A stretch of DNA of 64,000 nt from Kaistia geumhonensis (GTDB lineage Bacteria; Pseudomonadota; Alphaproteobacteria; Rhizobiales; Kaistiaceae): the NCBI RefSeq assembly GCF_030815145.1, contig NZ_JAUSWJ010000001.1, forward strand, positions 3,958,501 through 4,022,500, read 5' to 3'. Of this stretch, positions 52,187 through 60,213 are shown piece by piece. The position numbers and the translations under genes were made by a program. Under the pieces are notes generated by a model. That model ran no database searches. It saw only the letters and a program-made list of their open reading frames with translations, and was not told the DNA's origin. Position 1 is the first letter of the stretch. The number at the start of each line of letters is the position of its first letter.

Positions 52187-52231
52187 AGCCCTATCTGGGG
52201 CTGAAATCGGCCATTGTCCAGCGAAACGCTG
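52187..52231. repeat. Two small hairpins between the aldo/keto reductase and terC
   Basis: AGCCC-TATCTG-GGGCT at 52187-52202 and CAGCG-AAA-CGCTG at 52219-52231 lie in the 89-base gap upstream of terC. Neither is followed by a T-run. They may form a leader or a weak terminator. Confidence 0.35.
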
Positions 52232-52242
52232 TTACGCCGCAC

Positions 52243-53244
52243 TCAGGCAGGAACCGGCGCGGCGGGGTCGATGAGGCCTTCCGTCTTGAGGTCGCTCCAC
52301 AGCGAGGCCGGAATTTCCGCTTCGAACCAGTCGACGATCTGGTCCACTTCCGCGGCCGAACGCGGGCCGGGAATGACGCTGGCGACAGAGGGATGGCCGA
52401 GCGGGAAGGCGAGGGCGGCGGCGGGAAGCGCGACGCCGTGCGCGTCGCAGACGGCGGCAATCCGTCTCACCCGGTCGATGATCGGCTGCGGCGCGCGGGA
52501 ATAGTTCCAGGTATCGCGTCCGGCGAGGATGCCGGAATTGAACGGGCCGCCGACGATGATCGAGGTGCCGGCCCGCTCGCAGAGCGGCAGCAGCGTCGTA
52601 AGAGGCTCCTGCTCCAGCAGCGTGTAGCGGCCGGCGAGCAGGAACGCGTCCCAGTCGCCATGCTTCATCGCCTCGACGAGCACCTGCCATTCGTTGACGC
52701 CGATGCCGATCGCCTTCACGGCGCCGGAGGCGCGCAGCGCGTCGAGCGCCTTGTAGCCACCCTGCATCGCGACGGGGAACAGCTCGGCGTTCTTCTCGGT
52801 GCCGTGCGTGTCGCTGCCGATGTCGTGCAGCAGCAGGAGGTCGATATGGTCGAGGCCGAGCCGCTGCAGGCTGTCCTCGAAGGAGCGCATCACGCCGTCA
52901 TAGGAATAATCGTAGACATGCTCGAAGGGGAGCGGATCGATCCACTGGTCGCCGGCATCCTGCGGCGTCGTGCGCGGCCTCAGCAGCCGGCCGGCTTTCG
53001 TGGACAGCACCCAGCCGGAGCGGCCGCGCAGCGTGTCGCCGACGAGCCGTTCGGAGCGGCCATAGCCGTAATAGGGCGCGGTGTCGAAGAAGCGGATGCC
53101 GCGCTCATAGGCGCGGTCGACGATCGCGGCGGCGTCGGCATTGCTGATGGGCGGGCGCACATTGCCGCCGAGCGTCGCGGTGCCGAGGCCGAGCGTGGTG
53201 AGGCGTGCCGCCGTTCGGCCGGCCGGGCGGGTATCGATGGTCAT
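52243..53244 (-). CDS. Aldo/keto reductase, L-fucose/D-threo-aldose 1-dehydrogenase type
   Basis: A 333-residue AKR. FDTAPYYGYGRSE holds the catalytic Asp and Tyr, LSTKAGRLL the Lys and LLLHDIG the His. The insert LRPRTTPQDAGDQWIDPLPFEHVYDYSYDGVMRSFEDSLQRLG is characteristic of galactose/fucose/D-threo-aldose 1-dehydrogenases. Likely oxidises an aldose at C1. It lies upstream of terC on the same strand but is probably independent of it. Confidence 0.88.
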   Translation of the reverse strand: MTIDTRPAGRTAARLTTLGLGTATLGGNVRPPISNADAAAIVDRAYERGIRFFDTAPYYGYGRSERLVGDTLRGRSGWVLSTKAGRLLRPRTTPQDAGDQWIDPLPFEHVYDYSYDGVMRSFEDSLQRLGLDHIDLLLLHDIGSDTHGTEKNAELFPVAMQGGYKALDALRASGAVKAIGIGVNEWQVLVEAMKHGDWDAFLLAGRYTLLEQEPLTTLLPLCERAGTSIIVGGPFNSGILAGRDTWNYSRAPQPIIDRVRRIAAVCDAHGVALPAAALAFPLGHPSVASVIPGPRSAAEVDQIVDWFEAEIPASLWSDLKTEGLIDPAAPVPA

Positions 53245-53390
53245 GGCTCTCTCCCTCTTGCGACCAACGCTCTACCGGCCGGGGCGGGCGCGAGGCAAGG
53301 CCGTTGGCGGTCGTCGAGGGGGCCGATGCGCCGCTTGGGCATCGCGGCTCATCGCGCGTAAGCTCGCCGGGCGCGAAAGGGAGGAGAGCG

Positions 53391-54230
53391 ATGCTGTCGA
53401 TTCGGGTGATGACGCCGGCCGAGCTCGACATTGCCATCGGCTGGGCCGCCGAGGAGGGCTGGAATCCCGGCCTCGGCGACGCGCTGCCCTATCGGGCGGC
53501 CGATCCCGACGGTTTCCTGATGGGGTTCATCGGCGACGAGCCGGTGACGGCGATCTCGGTCGTCGCCTATGGCGCCCATTTCGGCTTTCTCGGCTTCTAT
53601 ATCTGCCACCCCGGCTTCCGCGGCCTCGGCTACGGCATCCAGACCTGGCATGCCGGCATCGACCGGCTCGGGACGCGGACGATCGGCCTCGACGGCGTCG
53701 TGGCGCAACAGGACAATTATCGCGAATCCGGCTTCATGCTGGCGCATCGCAACATAAGGTTCGGCGGGCGGGTCGCCGTGGAGGCACCGGACGATCCCCG
53801 CCTCGTGCCCGTGACACCGGCTTTGACGGCCGCGGTGGCCGCCTGCGACGCGGCCTTCTTTCCGGGCCCGCGCGGCGCGTTCCTGCATCTGTGGCTGAAC
53901 GGGGAGGGCGGCCGTTTCGCCGTCGCCTTCGTCGAGGGCGGCCGCGTGACCGGCTATGGCGTCATCCGCCCGGCCGTCACCGGCTTCAAGATCGGCCCGC
54001 TCTTCGCGCCGCATGAAGAGGCCGCCGAGCTGATGTTCCGCGCGCTCGCGGCGCGGGCCGGCGGCGAGCCGGTCTTCATCGATCCGCCCGAGCCGAACGC
54101 CGCCGCGCTGGCGCTCGCGGACCGCCATGGCCTCGCGCCCGCCTTCGAGACCGCGCGCATGTATCGCGGCGCCGCGCCCGAGCTGCCGCTGGCCTCGATC
54201 TATGGCATCACCAGCTTCGAGCTCGGCTGA
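53391..54230 (+). CDS. GNAT N-acetyltransferase with two domains
   Basis: A 279-residue protein. The first GNAT domain spans about 1-130, with the acetyl-CoA loop CHPGFRGLGYGIQ (R/Q-x2-G-x-G/A type). The second half (about 140-275) resembles the Acetyltransf_18 domain (FKIGPLFAPHEEAAELMFRAL ... GFETARMYRG-like end). AGGGAGGAG precedes the ATG. The substrate is unknown. It stops 14 bases before the aspartic-protease-like gene. Confidence 0.85.
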   Translation: MLSIRVMTPAELDIAIGWAAEEGWNPGLGDALPYRAADPDGFLMGFIGDEPVTAISVVAYGAHFGFLGFYICHPGFRGLGYGIQTWHAGIDRLGTRTIGLDGVVAQQDNYRESGFMLAHRNIRFGGRVAVEAPDDPRLVPVTPALTAAVAACDAAFFPGPRGAFLHLWLNGEGGRFAVAFVEGGRVTGYGVIRPAVTGFKIGPLFAPHEEAAELMFRALAARAGGEPVFIDPPEPNAAALALADRHGLAPAFETARMYRGAAPELPLASIYGITSFELG

Positions 54231-54244
54231 AGGCGGTCGGACCA

Positions 54245-55231
54245 ATGCGGCTCCTGCCCGTCCTCGCCGGTCTCGCCGGCATCCTGCTTCTCGCTGCCGG
54301 AGCCGGGGCGGCGGAGGAGCGGGCGGTGATCCCGCTGCATGCGCGGCCGGGGCCGAGCGGTTTCGCGAACATCATGACGGTCGCGGTCGGTGGTGGCGCG
54401 CCGCATGACGTACTCTTCGACACCGGCTCGAACGGGCTGCGCATCCGCGCCGAGGCGGTCGGTCCGGAGGTCCGGCTGACCGACATCCCGATCACCTATT
54501 CCTACACCAGCGGCAATGTGCTCAGGGGCGTGCTGGGCTATGCACGGGTCGCGTTTCCGGGCGCCCGGCCGGCGGTCGCGACGCCGCGCGAGATCGCGAT
54601 CCAGGTGGTGCAATCCGTCACGTGCAAGGCCGACAAGCCGCGCTGTCCCGGCTGGCCGAAGAGCCAGGCCGGCGTGCTCGGCGCCGCCTATAATCCGACG
54701 CCCATCTTCAATCCGCTCGCGCAGCTCGAAGGCCGTCTCGCGGACGGTTTCGTCGTGGTCGCCGACGATCTGGCGCGGCCGGGCATCGCGCCGCATGTCA
54801 TCGTCGGACCGGACGAGGCCGATCTCGCCGGCTTCTCCTTCGCGCCCTTCGATGCCTGGACGGGCGGCAGCCAGCCGGACGGCCTCAGGGCGTGGAACAC
54901 GAAGAGCGTGATGACCTGCTTCTCCGTCGACCGGGGGCCCGAGCGCTGCCACGGCACGGTCTTCGATACCGGAGCGGGCAATGGCAGCTTCGAGGTACCC
55001 GACCATCCGGTGGGACGGACCGTCCGGCCCGGCAGTCTCGTGACGACCCGCGTGCCGGAAGCGGGCATGACGCTTTCGATCGTCGCCGGCTCGGCGCACT
55101 GGACCAACCGCTACCGCTTCGCGCCGCCGCATGGCAGCGTGAAGGGCTTCAATTCCGGCGGCCTCGTCTTCCGCCACATGCAGATCGCCTTCGATGCCGT
55201 GAAGGGCCGGATCGGCTTCAAACGGCCCTGA
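54245..55231 (+). CDS. Secreted DUF3443/pepsin-like aspartic-protease-fold protein
   Basis: A 328-residue protein with a signal peptide (to about residue 23) and two Asp-Thr-Gly motifs, FDTGSNGL (Asp59) and FDTGAGNG (Asp241), as in the two lobes of pepsin-type proteases. Paired cysteines (127/134 and 225/235) suggest disulfides in the periplasm. The family DUF3443 has no proven activity. It follows the GNAT gene and converges with the DUF1513 gene two bases away. Confidence 0.8.
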   Translation: MRLLPVLAGLAGILLLAAGAGAAEERAVIPLHARPGPSGFANIMTVAVGGGAPHDVLFDTGSNGLRIRAEAVGPEVRLTDIPITYSYTSGNVLRGVLGYARVAFPGARPAVATPREIAIQVVQSVTCKADKPRCPGWPKSQAGVLGAAYNPTPIFNPLAQLEGRLADGFVVVADDLARPGIAPHVIVGPDEADLAGFSFAPFDAWTGGSQPDGLRAWNTKSVMTCFSVDRGPERCHGTVFDTGAGNGSFEVPDHPVGRTVRPGSLVTTRVPEAGMTLSIVAGSAHWTNRYRFAPPHGSVKGFNSGGLVFRHMQIAFDAVKGRIGFKRP

Positions 55232-55233
55232 AC

Positions 55234-56337
55234 TCAGCCGACGCGGCGCATGTGATTGTCGAACTCGACGCCGGCGGCGCGCACGATCGGCGTCAGCCCC
55301 GGATCGTCGACGCCGACGAGGCGGCCGTCACCGGCGCTGGCGACGAATTCGTGCCCGACCGCGCCGGCGATGCCGCAGCCGTCGCGCAGCGCATGGACCT
55401 TCGCGAGGGAATGCCGCTCGGCATCGAAGACGAAGACGGTGCCGCCGATCGGCGAGGTGACGGCGACGGCTGTGCCGTCGCGGCTCGCCGTCACCGAGCC
55501 GATATAGTTGCGGGCGAGCGGCGCAATATCGTCGGGGAAGGCGATCAGGTCCGCCTTGTCCTCTCCGCCCGGGCCGATCCGCCCGACGAGCGGCGGGCGG
55601 CGGGTGCGCTCGCCTTCCCACTGGCAGCCGAACCACAGCGCACCGGCGCCGTCGAAGGCCATGTGCCGGGTCGAGAGGCGGTTGAGGCTCGCGTCGAGCC
55701 GCGTCTCGCCGATGCGATCGCCGGTGCCGCTGTCGATGCGCACGATGGATGGACGCATCTCGGAAAGGTCGATCTTCTGGCGGCCGAATTCGGGATGGGT
55801 CTCGATGCCGCCATTGGCGACCACGAGCGTCTTGCCGTCGGGCGCGAGCAGGATCTCGTGCGAATCCATGCCATGCGTCTCGAATGCGCCGATGCGCCGC
55901 CCGCCGTCCGCGACGTCGTAGACGCCGACCACGCCGCGCGGCCGCTCGCCGAGAAAGGCATTCTCCGTCGCGTAGAGCAGCCTGCCATCGGCCGAGAAGA
56001 TGCCATGGCCGAAGAAGTGATGTCCCTCGGGCGGATTGATGGTGGCGAGGGGTGCGAGACGGTCGAGATCGACGATGACCGCGAAATAGCCCGGCCGGCG
56101 CGCGAAGGCGGCGACGCGCCGCCGCTCCCGGTCGACGGCGATGTCATGGCCGCGTCCCGCGAGCGGCAGTCGCCCGATCTCGCTTCCGTCCTCGCCGATC
56201 ACCAGCAGCGCGTGAAGCCGTGGTCCGACGCGGACGGAACTGACATAGGCCGGCCGATCGACGAGGCCTTCCTCGGCCGTGCGGATGCGGAGCAGCCCCG
56301 CCATGCCGTCCTGGAACCGGCGAAGCGCGCCCGCCAT
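55234..56337 (-). CDS. DUF1513 beta-propeller-like periplasmic protein
   Basis: A 367-residue protein of the DUF1513 family, made of repeated beta strands (FGHGIFSADGRLLYATEN, HEILLAPDGKTLVVANGG) with several conserved histidines (HHFFGHG, DSHE, RHMAF). A TAT or Sec signal is not clear at the N-terminus. DUF1513 genes are commonly found beside imelysin and DUF1111 genes, as here. The TGATG overlap with the second imelysin shows coupling. The family's role is assumed to be iron-related. Confidence 0.83.
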   Translation of the reverse strand: MAGALRRFQDGMAGLLRIRTAEEGLVDRPAYVSSVRVGPRLHALLVIGEDGSEIGRLPLAGRGHDIAVDRERRRVAAFARRPGYFAVIVDLDRLAPLATINPPEGHHFFGHGIFSADGRLLYATENAFLGERPRGVVGVYDVADGGRRIGAFETHGMDSHEILLAPDGKTLVVANGGIETHPEFGRQKIDLSEMRPSIVRIDSGTGDRIGETRLDASLNRLSTRHMAFDGAGALWFGCQWEGERTRRPPLVGRIGPGGEDKADLIAFPDDIAPLARNYIGSVTASRDGTAVAVTSPIGGTVFVFDAERHSLAKVHALRDGCGIAGAVGHEFVASAGDGRLVGVDDPGLTPIVRAAGVEFDNHMRRVG

Positions 56338-57458
56338 CAGTCGCCGTCCAGCGCGTTGAAACCGGGCGAGATGCCGGCATCGGTGGGAAAGCGGTAGCCA
56401 TAGAGGTCTTCGAGCCCCTTCAGCGCGTCGAAGGCGGCGCGCAGATGCGCATAGGCCGCCTCGCTTGCGAAGGCGTCCTGCCAGCTGGCATTGGCGGCGA
56501 GCCCCGCCTGGTAGGCCGAAAAGCCCTTGATGCTCGCGGCGCCGAGGCGCGGCGCCTCGGACGGCACCAGCGAGAAGAGGTCGGCCTTGCCGGCGAGATC
56601 CTCGATGCTCCGGCCGGACGCCGCGAGATAGGCGAGCGCGTTGCCCGAGGGGACGAAGGCGGCGCGCGCGGGCTTGGCCGAGGCGAAATCGGTGCCGATT
56701 GCCGGCAGCATCCGCTGGTCTCGCACCTGCAGGAGGCCGGTCGTGATCGCCTTCATGATCTCGATCACCGGTTCCTCGGCGTCGCGATAGACGATGTTGC
56801 TGCCGCCGGGCGTGCGCATCAGCGTCGCCCAGCCGCCTTCCCGGGTCCAGCCGTCCAGGGTTTCGGTCGCGATGGTCTCGAGATTGCCGGCGATGGCGGC
56901 GGCCAGCTTCCAGCGATAGGCGCGCGTCTCGGCGTCGCGCGATGCGCCGAAGACGAGGCTCTCATAGGCCGGCATGCCCTGGACGGCGGCCGAGAGCCTG
57001 GCGATGGCGCCGGGCTCCAGCAGGGCGGTGTCGGTCTCGGCGAGCATGCGGCGAAGCTGGCGCGCCCCGGTTCCGTGACGGTCGGGATAGTAGGAAAAGC
57101 GCTCGATCCTTCCCTTCTCGGCCATCGGGCCGAAGCGGAGGAAGTCGACGCGGGCGAAGGCGGCGACCGTCGCGGCGAAAGCCTCGCGCACCGCCGCGGG
57201 CGGCTCGGCAGGCGCGTCAGGTGCAGCGGCGACCGTCGCGGCCCGCAAGGCCGCGCTCGCCTCGACCAGGCTGCGATAGGCCGGAAGGAGATAGCCCTCG
57301 ATGGCCCGGTCGGTCACCGCGTCGAGTTTCTCGGGCGTGATCGGCGTCGGCGCCACGGCGACCGGCGGCGCCTCGACGTCGTCGCCCGACGCGAACGCCT
57401 TGCGCACGAGGAGCGCCAGCGGCGAGAGCAGGAGGAGCCTCTTCGTGATCTCGATCAT
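56337..57458 (-). CDS. Imelysin-family protein (second copy)
   Basis: A 373-residue protein with an N-terminal hydrophobic signal-like segment (residues 8-24) and the imelysin helical fold, with YRSLVEASAALRAATVAA, FLRFGPMAEKGRIERFSYYPDR and the C-terminal DALKGLEDLYGYRFPTDAGISPGFNALDGD typical of the shorter imelysin branch. The GxHxxE motif of the first copy is absent. Such proteins are linked to iron acquisition. The ATGA overlap with DUF1111 and the overlap with DUF1513 place it in a single operon. Confidence 0.87.
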   Translation of the reverse strand: MIEITKRLLLLSPLALLVRKAFASGDDVEAPPVAVAPTPITPEKLDAVTDRAIEGYLLPAYRSLVEASAALRAATVAAAPDAPAEPPAAVREAFAATVAAFARVDFLRFGPMAEKGRIERFSYYPDRHGTGARQLRRMLAETDTALLEPGAIARLSAAVQGMPAYESLVFGASRDAETRAYRWKLAAAIAGNLETIATETLDGWTREGGWATLMRTPGGSNIVYRDAEEPVIEIMKAITTGLLQVRDQRMLPAIGTDFASAKPARAAFVPSGNALAYLAASGRSIEDLAGKADLFSLVPSEAPRLGAASIKGFSAYQAGLAANASWQDAFASEAAYAHLRAAFDALKGLEDLYGYRFPTDAGISPGFNALDGD

Positions 57459-58660
57459 AACCGTCCCAGAAATTCGATGAGCTTCGCCCGATCGGCATCC
57501 GACAATGCGTCATAATTGGCACGGGCGCGTGACGCTTCGCCGCCATGCGCGCGCACCGCGTCGTCGAGTGTCGCTGCCCGCCCGTCATGGAGATAGCGCG
57601 TCTCTCGCCCTTGGCGAAGGGAGAGCGCGATCAGGGGCGGCGTGCGCCATTCCCCCGAGGCGACATTTCTCTCTCCGACGCCGTCGTCGAGCCCGGCGCC
57701 CATGTCGTGCAGCAGGAGATCGCTGTAGAGCGTCACCGCCCCGCCGCCGCGCTTCGGCATCGCGGGCACATGGCAGGCCGCGCAGCCGGTGCTCGCGAAG
57801 ATCGCGGCGCCCGGCTCGCTCGCGGCCGGGAGGTTCGGCGCCGGCAGTCCGTCGAGATAGGCCGTGATGAGCCCCACCATCTGGCGCGAGATTTCCTCGC
57901 CGTCGAAGCTGGCGTCGCGCCCGTCCGGCGCGGCGAGGCATGCCGCCTCCGCCGTCGTGCAATCGCCGGCGGGATGGGGCGCGAGCGGGCTGGAAAGGCC
58001 GATATCCAGCATGAAGGCATCGGCGATCTGCTGGTCGAGCGTCGCGGCCGACGCCTTCCAGCCATAGCGCCCGACATGGCCGCCCGCGAGGATGCGGGCG
58101 CGGCCGCGCACGCCGTCGCCGTCGCGATCGTCCGGATCGGCGCCGGCGAGGATCGCGGCCTCGTCGACCAGCCCGATCCGGCCGATGCCGGCAAGCGGCG
58201 GGGCGAGGCGCGGTCCGAGCTTCGTTGCCGGCGCCGGCGCGCCGAAGGCCGGCAGGAAGTCGGCCACCGTCGGTCCGCCGGGCGTCACGCTGTAGGCGAC
58301 GGTACCTTCGCTTTCGAGGCCATGCACCGCGCGGGGCTGGATCTGCCTGCCATAGACGGGATCGCCGTTGCCCGCCGCATCGCCGAGGCGGGTGGCGAGA
58401 CCGCGCGCCGTCACGGTGCCGTCCTCGGCAACGCTCATGCGCGCGGCGAAGGCCTTGCCCATATGGCAGCTCGCGCAGCTCTTTTCGTTGAAGAGCGGGC
58501 CGAGACCGTCATTGGCGAGCGTCGACGACGGCGCGGCGACCCACAGCCGGTCGAACAGCGCCTTGCCCGCCGCCCGCTCGAGTCCGTCGGCAAGGGCGAG
58601 CGCCGGCAGGGCAGCGGCAGCCGCCAGCACCAGGGCAAGGCGGCGCATGCTCACGCGCAT
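57455..58660 (-). CDS. DUF1111 di-haem cytochrome (thiol oxidoreductase-like)
   Basis: A 401-residue periplasmic cytochrome c peroxidase-like protein with a signal peptide to about residue 25 and two haem c sites, C62-A-S-C65-H66 and the later STGCAACH. DUF1111 proteins accompany imelysins. The start lies in a 12-base tandem duplication, giving four in-frame candidates (GTG 58666, ATG 58660, GTG 58654, ATG 58648); the GTG overlaps the upstream stop as GTGA. The frame remains open through the upstream gene, but homology does not. Confidence 0.87.
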   Translation of the reverse strand: MRVSMRRLALVLAAAAALPALALADGLERAAGKALFDRLWVAAPSSTLANDGLGPLFNEKSCASCHMGKAFAARMSVAEDGTVTARGLATRLGDAAGNGDPVYGRQIQPRAVHGLESEGTVAYSVTPGGPTVADFLPAFGAPAPATKLGPRLAPPLAGIGRIGLVDEAAILAGADPDDRDGDGVRGRARILAGGHVGRYGWKASAATLDQQIADAFMLDIGLSSPLAPHPAGDCTTAEAACLAAPDGRDASFDGEEISRQMVGLITAYLDGLPAPNLPAASEPGAAIFASTGCAACHVPAMPKRGGGAVTLYSDLLLHDMGAGLDDGVGERNVASGEWRTPPLIALSLRQGRETRYLHDGRAATLDDAVRAHGGEASRARANYDALSDADRAKLIEFLGRL

Positions 58661-58668
58661 GCTCACGC
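58645..58668. repeat. 12-bp tandem duplication at a translation start
   Basis: GCATGCTCACGC occurs twice without a mismatch. It duplicates both an ATG and a GTG start of the DUF1111 gene and includes the stop codon of the multicopper oxidase. Confidence 0.9.
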
Positions 58669-60120
58669 CACCTCGAACCACGCCATCATGCCGGTCTCCT
58701 GATGCTCGATGACATGGCAATGCATCATCCAGCGGCCCGGATTGTCGGCGACGAAGGCGACGTCGATCACCTCGTTGGGCAGCAGCAGAACCGTGTCGGC
58801 GAGATGCGGCGGCAGGTCGCGCTTGTTCGACTCCAGCACCGTGAAGCTGTGGCCGTGCACATGGATCGGGTGCATGCGCGGGGTCACGTTCTTGAGCGTC
58901 AGCCGATAGCTGCGGCCGCGCTCGAAGCGGGCGATCGGCGGCGGAAGGCGGTCCATGCCGCTGCCCGGCCAGGACTGCTTGTTGATCGACCAGAGGCTCG
59001 CCGCCGAGAGGCAGAGCGGCCCGAGAAAGCCGCCGTCGTCGCCCGCAGCCGCCTGCACCGCCGCGGCGGTCGCTGTCGCGGAGAAGGTGAAGAGCTGCGG
59101 CTCGGCGGCGGAAAGATCGGGCGCCGCGATCCGCGCGGCCGCGAGCGGGGCCGGCGCGAACGGTCCGCTGCGCAGGGCCGGGCCGTGCGCGACGAGACGG
59201 GCGAGCGGCACCGGTTTCGCCGCGAAATAGTCGAGCACCGTCGCGCTGCCGCCATCGGCCGGCGTCCGCACGATGACATCGATGCGCATCGCCGGTCCCA
59301 TCTTCCACGAGCGGAGCGGGAAGGGCGGGCAGGCGAGGCCGTCGATCGCGACGACGACCGCGTCGGCACCCTCGATGCCGAATTCCATGATCCGTGTCGG
59401 ATCGACATTGAGGATGCGCAGCCGCACATCGGCCGAGGCCGGCACGTCGATCGCCGGCATCTCGGCGCCGTTGACGCTGCGCACCGTGCCGAAGGTGCCG
59501 GCGCGGCCGGCGCCCTCCAGCGTCAGGAAGGGCAGGAAGCCGTCACGGGCCTCGTTGAGCCGCCAGTCGCGGATGGCGAGGATCCGCTCCGCGTCATAGG
59601 GCTCGACCTCGTCGCCCTCGACGATCAGGACGCCCATGAGGCCGCGGCCGAGCTGCTCGACCGTGTTGCAGTGGGTGTGGAAGAAGAAGGTGCCGGGATC
59701 GGGCGGGACGAAGGAGTAGTCGAAGCTCTCGCCCGGCTCGACCGGCTTCTGCACGAGATAGGGCACGCCGTCCTCGGCATTCGGCAGGCGGATGCCGTGC
59801 CAGTGGACCGAGACATGCTCGCCCGGTTGCGTCAGGCCGTTGACGAGATGCGTGTCCAGCCGCTCGCCGAGCTTCACGCGCACGACCGGCGGCAGTGCGC
59901 TGTCGGTGAAGGTCCAGAGCGGCAGCGCGTTGCCGTTGGAGCAGGGAAGGGCGAGCGAGCGTTCGGCGGCGGTGAGATCGAGCCGCACTACTCCCCCCGG
60001 CCCCGGCGGCAATGGCGGCGGCAGGGCACGCGCATCGGCCGGCGCCGAGGAAGGGCGGCCGAACAGCGCCGCGCCGGTGAGCGCGGCCGTGCCGGCGAGG
60101 AAGGAACGGCGGCTGAGCAT
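58663..60120 (-). CDS. Multicopper oxidase (laccase/ferroxidase-like), Tat-exported
   Basis: A 485-residue periplasmic oxidase. The N-terminus SRRSFLAG is a twin-arginine signal. Copper ligands are complete: HWH (106/108), HTH (148/150), HPIHVHGH (417/420/422) and HCHVIEH with M (467-469, 473, 478), giving T1 ligands His417, Cys468, His473 and Met478. It could oxidise Fe(II) or Cu(I), or act as a general laccase. Its stop sits in the duplicated start region of DUF1111, placing it first in the operon MCO-DUF1111-imelysin-DUF1513. Confidence 0.9.
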   Translation of the reverse strand: MLSRRSFLAGTAALTGAALFGRPSSAPADARALPPPLPPGPGGVVRLDLTAAERSLALPCSNGNALPLWTFTDSALPPVVRVKLGERLDTHLVNGLTQPGEHVSVHWHGIRLPNAEDGVPYLVQKPVEPGESFDYSFVPPDPGTFFFHTHCNTVEQLGRGLMGVLIVEGDEVEPYDAERILAIRDWRLNEARDGFLPFLTLEGAGRAGTFGTVRSVNGAEMPAIDVPASADVRLRILNVDPTRIMEFGIEGADAVVVAIDGLACPPFPLRSWKMGPAMRIDVIVRTPADGGSATVLDYFAAKPVPLARLVAHGPALRSGPFAPAPLAAARIAAPDLSAAEPQLFTFSATATAAAVQAAAGDDGGFLGPLCLSAASLWSINKQSWPGSGMDRLPPPIARFERGRSYRLTLKNVTPRMHPIHVHGHSFTVLESNKRDLPPHLADTVLLLPNEVIDVAFVADNPGRWMMHCHVIEHQETGMMAWFEVA

Positions 60121-60137
60121 GATGGACTGAAGTCCTA

Positions 60138-60168
60138 AAGACCCGGCCGAGCGGCGCGGCCGGGTCTT
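60138..60168 (-). terminator. Intrinsic terminator-like hairpin after the first imelysin
   Basis: AAGACCCGGCC and GGCCGGGTCTT form a perfect 11-pair stem with a nine-base loop. On the minus strand the stem ends in TCTTTAG, a short T-run. It lies between the first imelysin gene and the multicopper oxidase, so it would partly separate the two transcripts. Confidence 0.6.
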
Positions 60169-60213
60169 ATCTAGGTGTCGGCCGCGGGGCGGTCGATGCG
60201 GCGTCTCGCCCTC

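Noticed and set aside
52154-52242. A manganese (yybP-ykoY) riboswitch upstream of terC
   Set aside because: terC genes often carry this element, but I could not find its conserved paired loops in the 89-base gap; only two small generic hairpins are present.
58667-59308. N-terminal extension of DUF1111 through the multicopper oxidase gene
   Set aside because: The signal peptide and coupled start at 58660/58666 fit the family; the extension is antisense-free but out of frame with the oxidase and of low-complexity composition.
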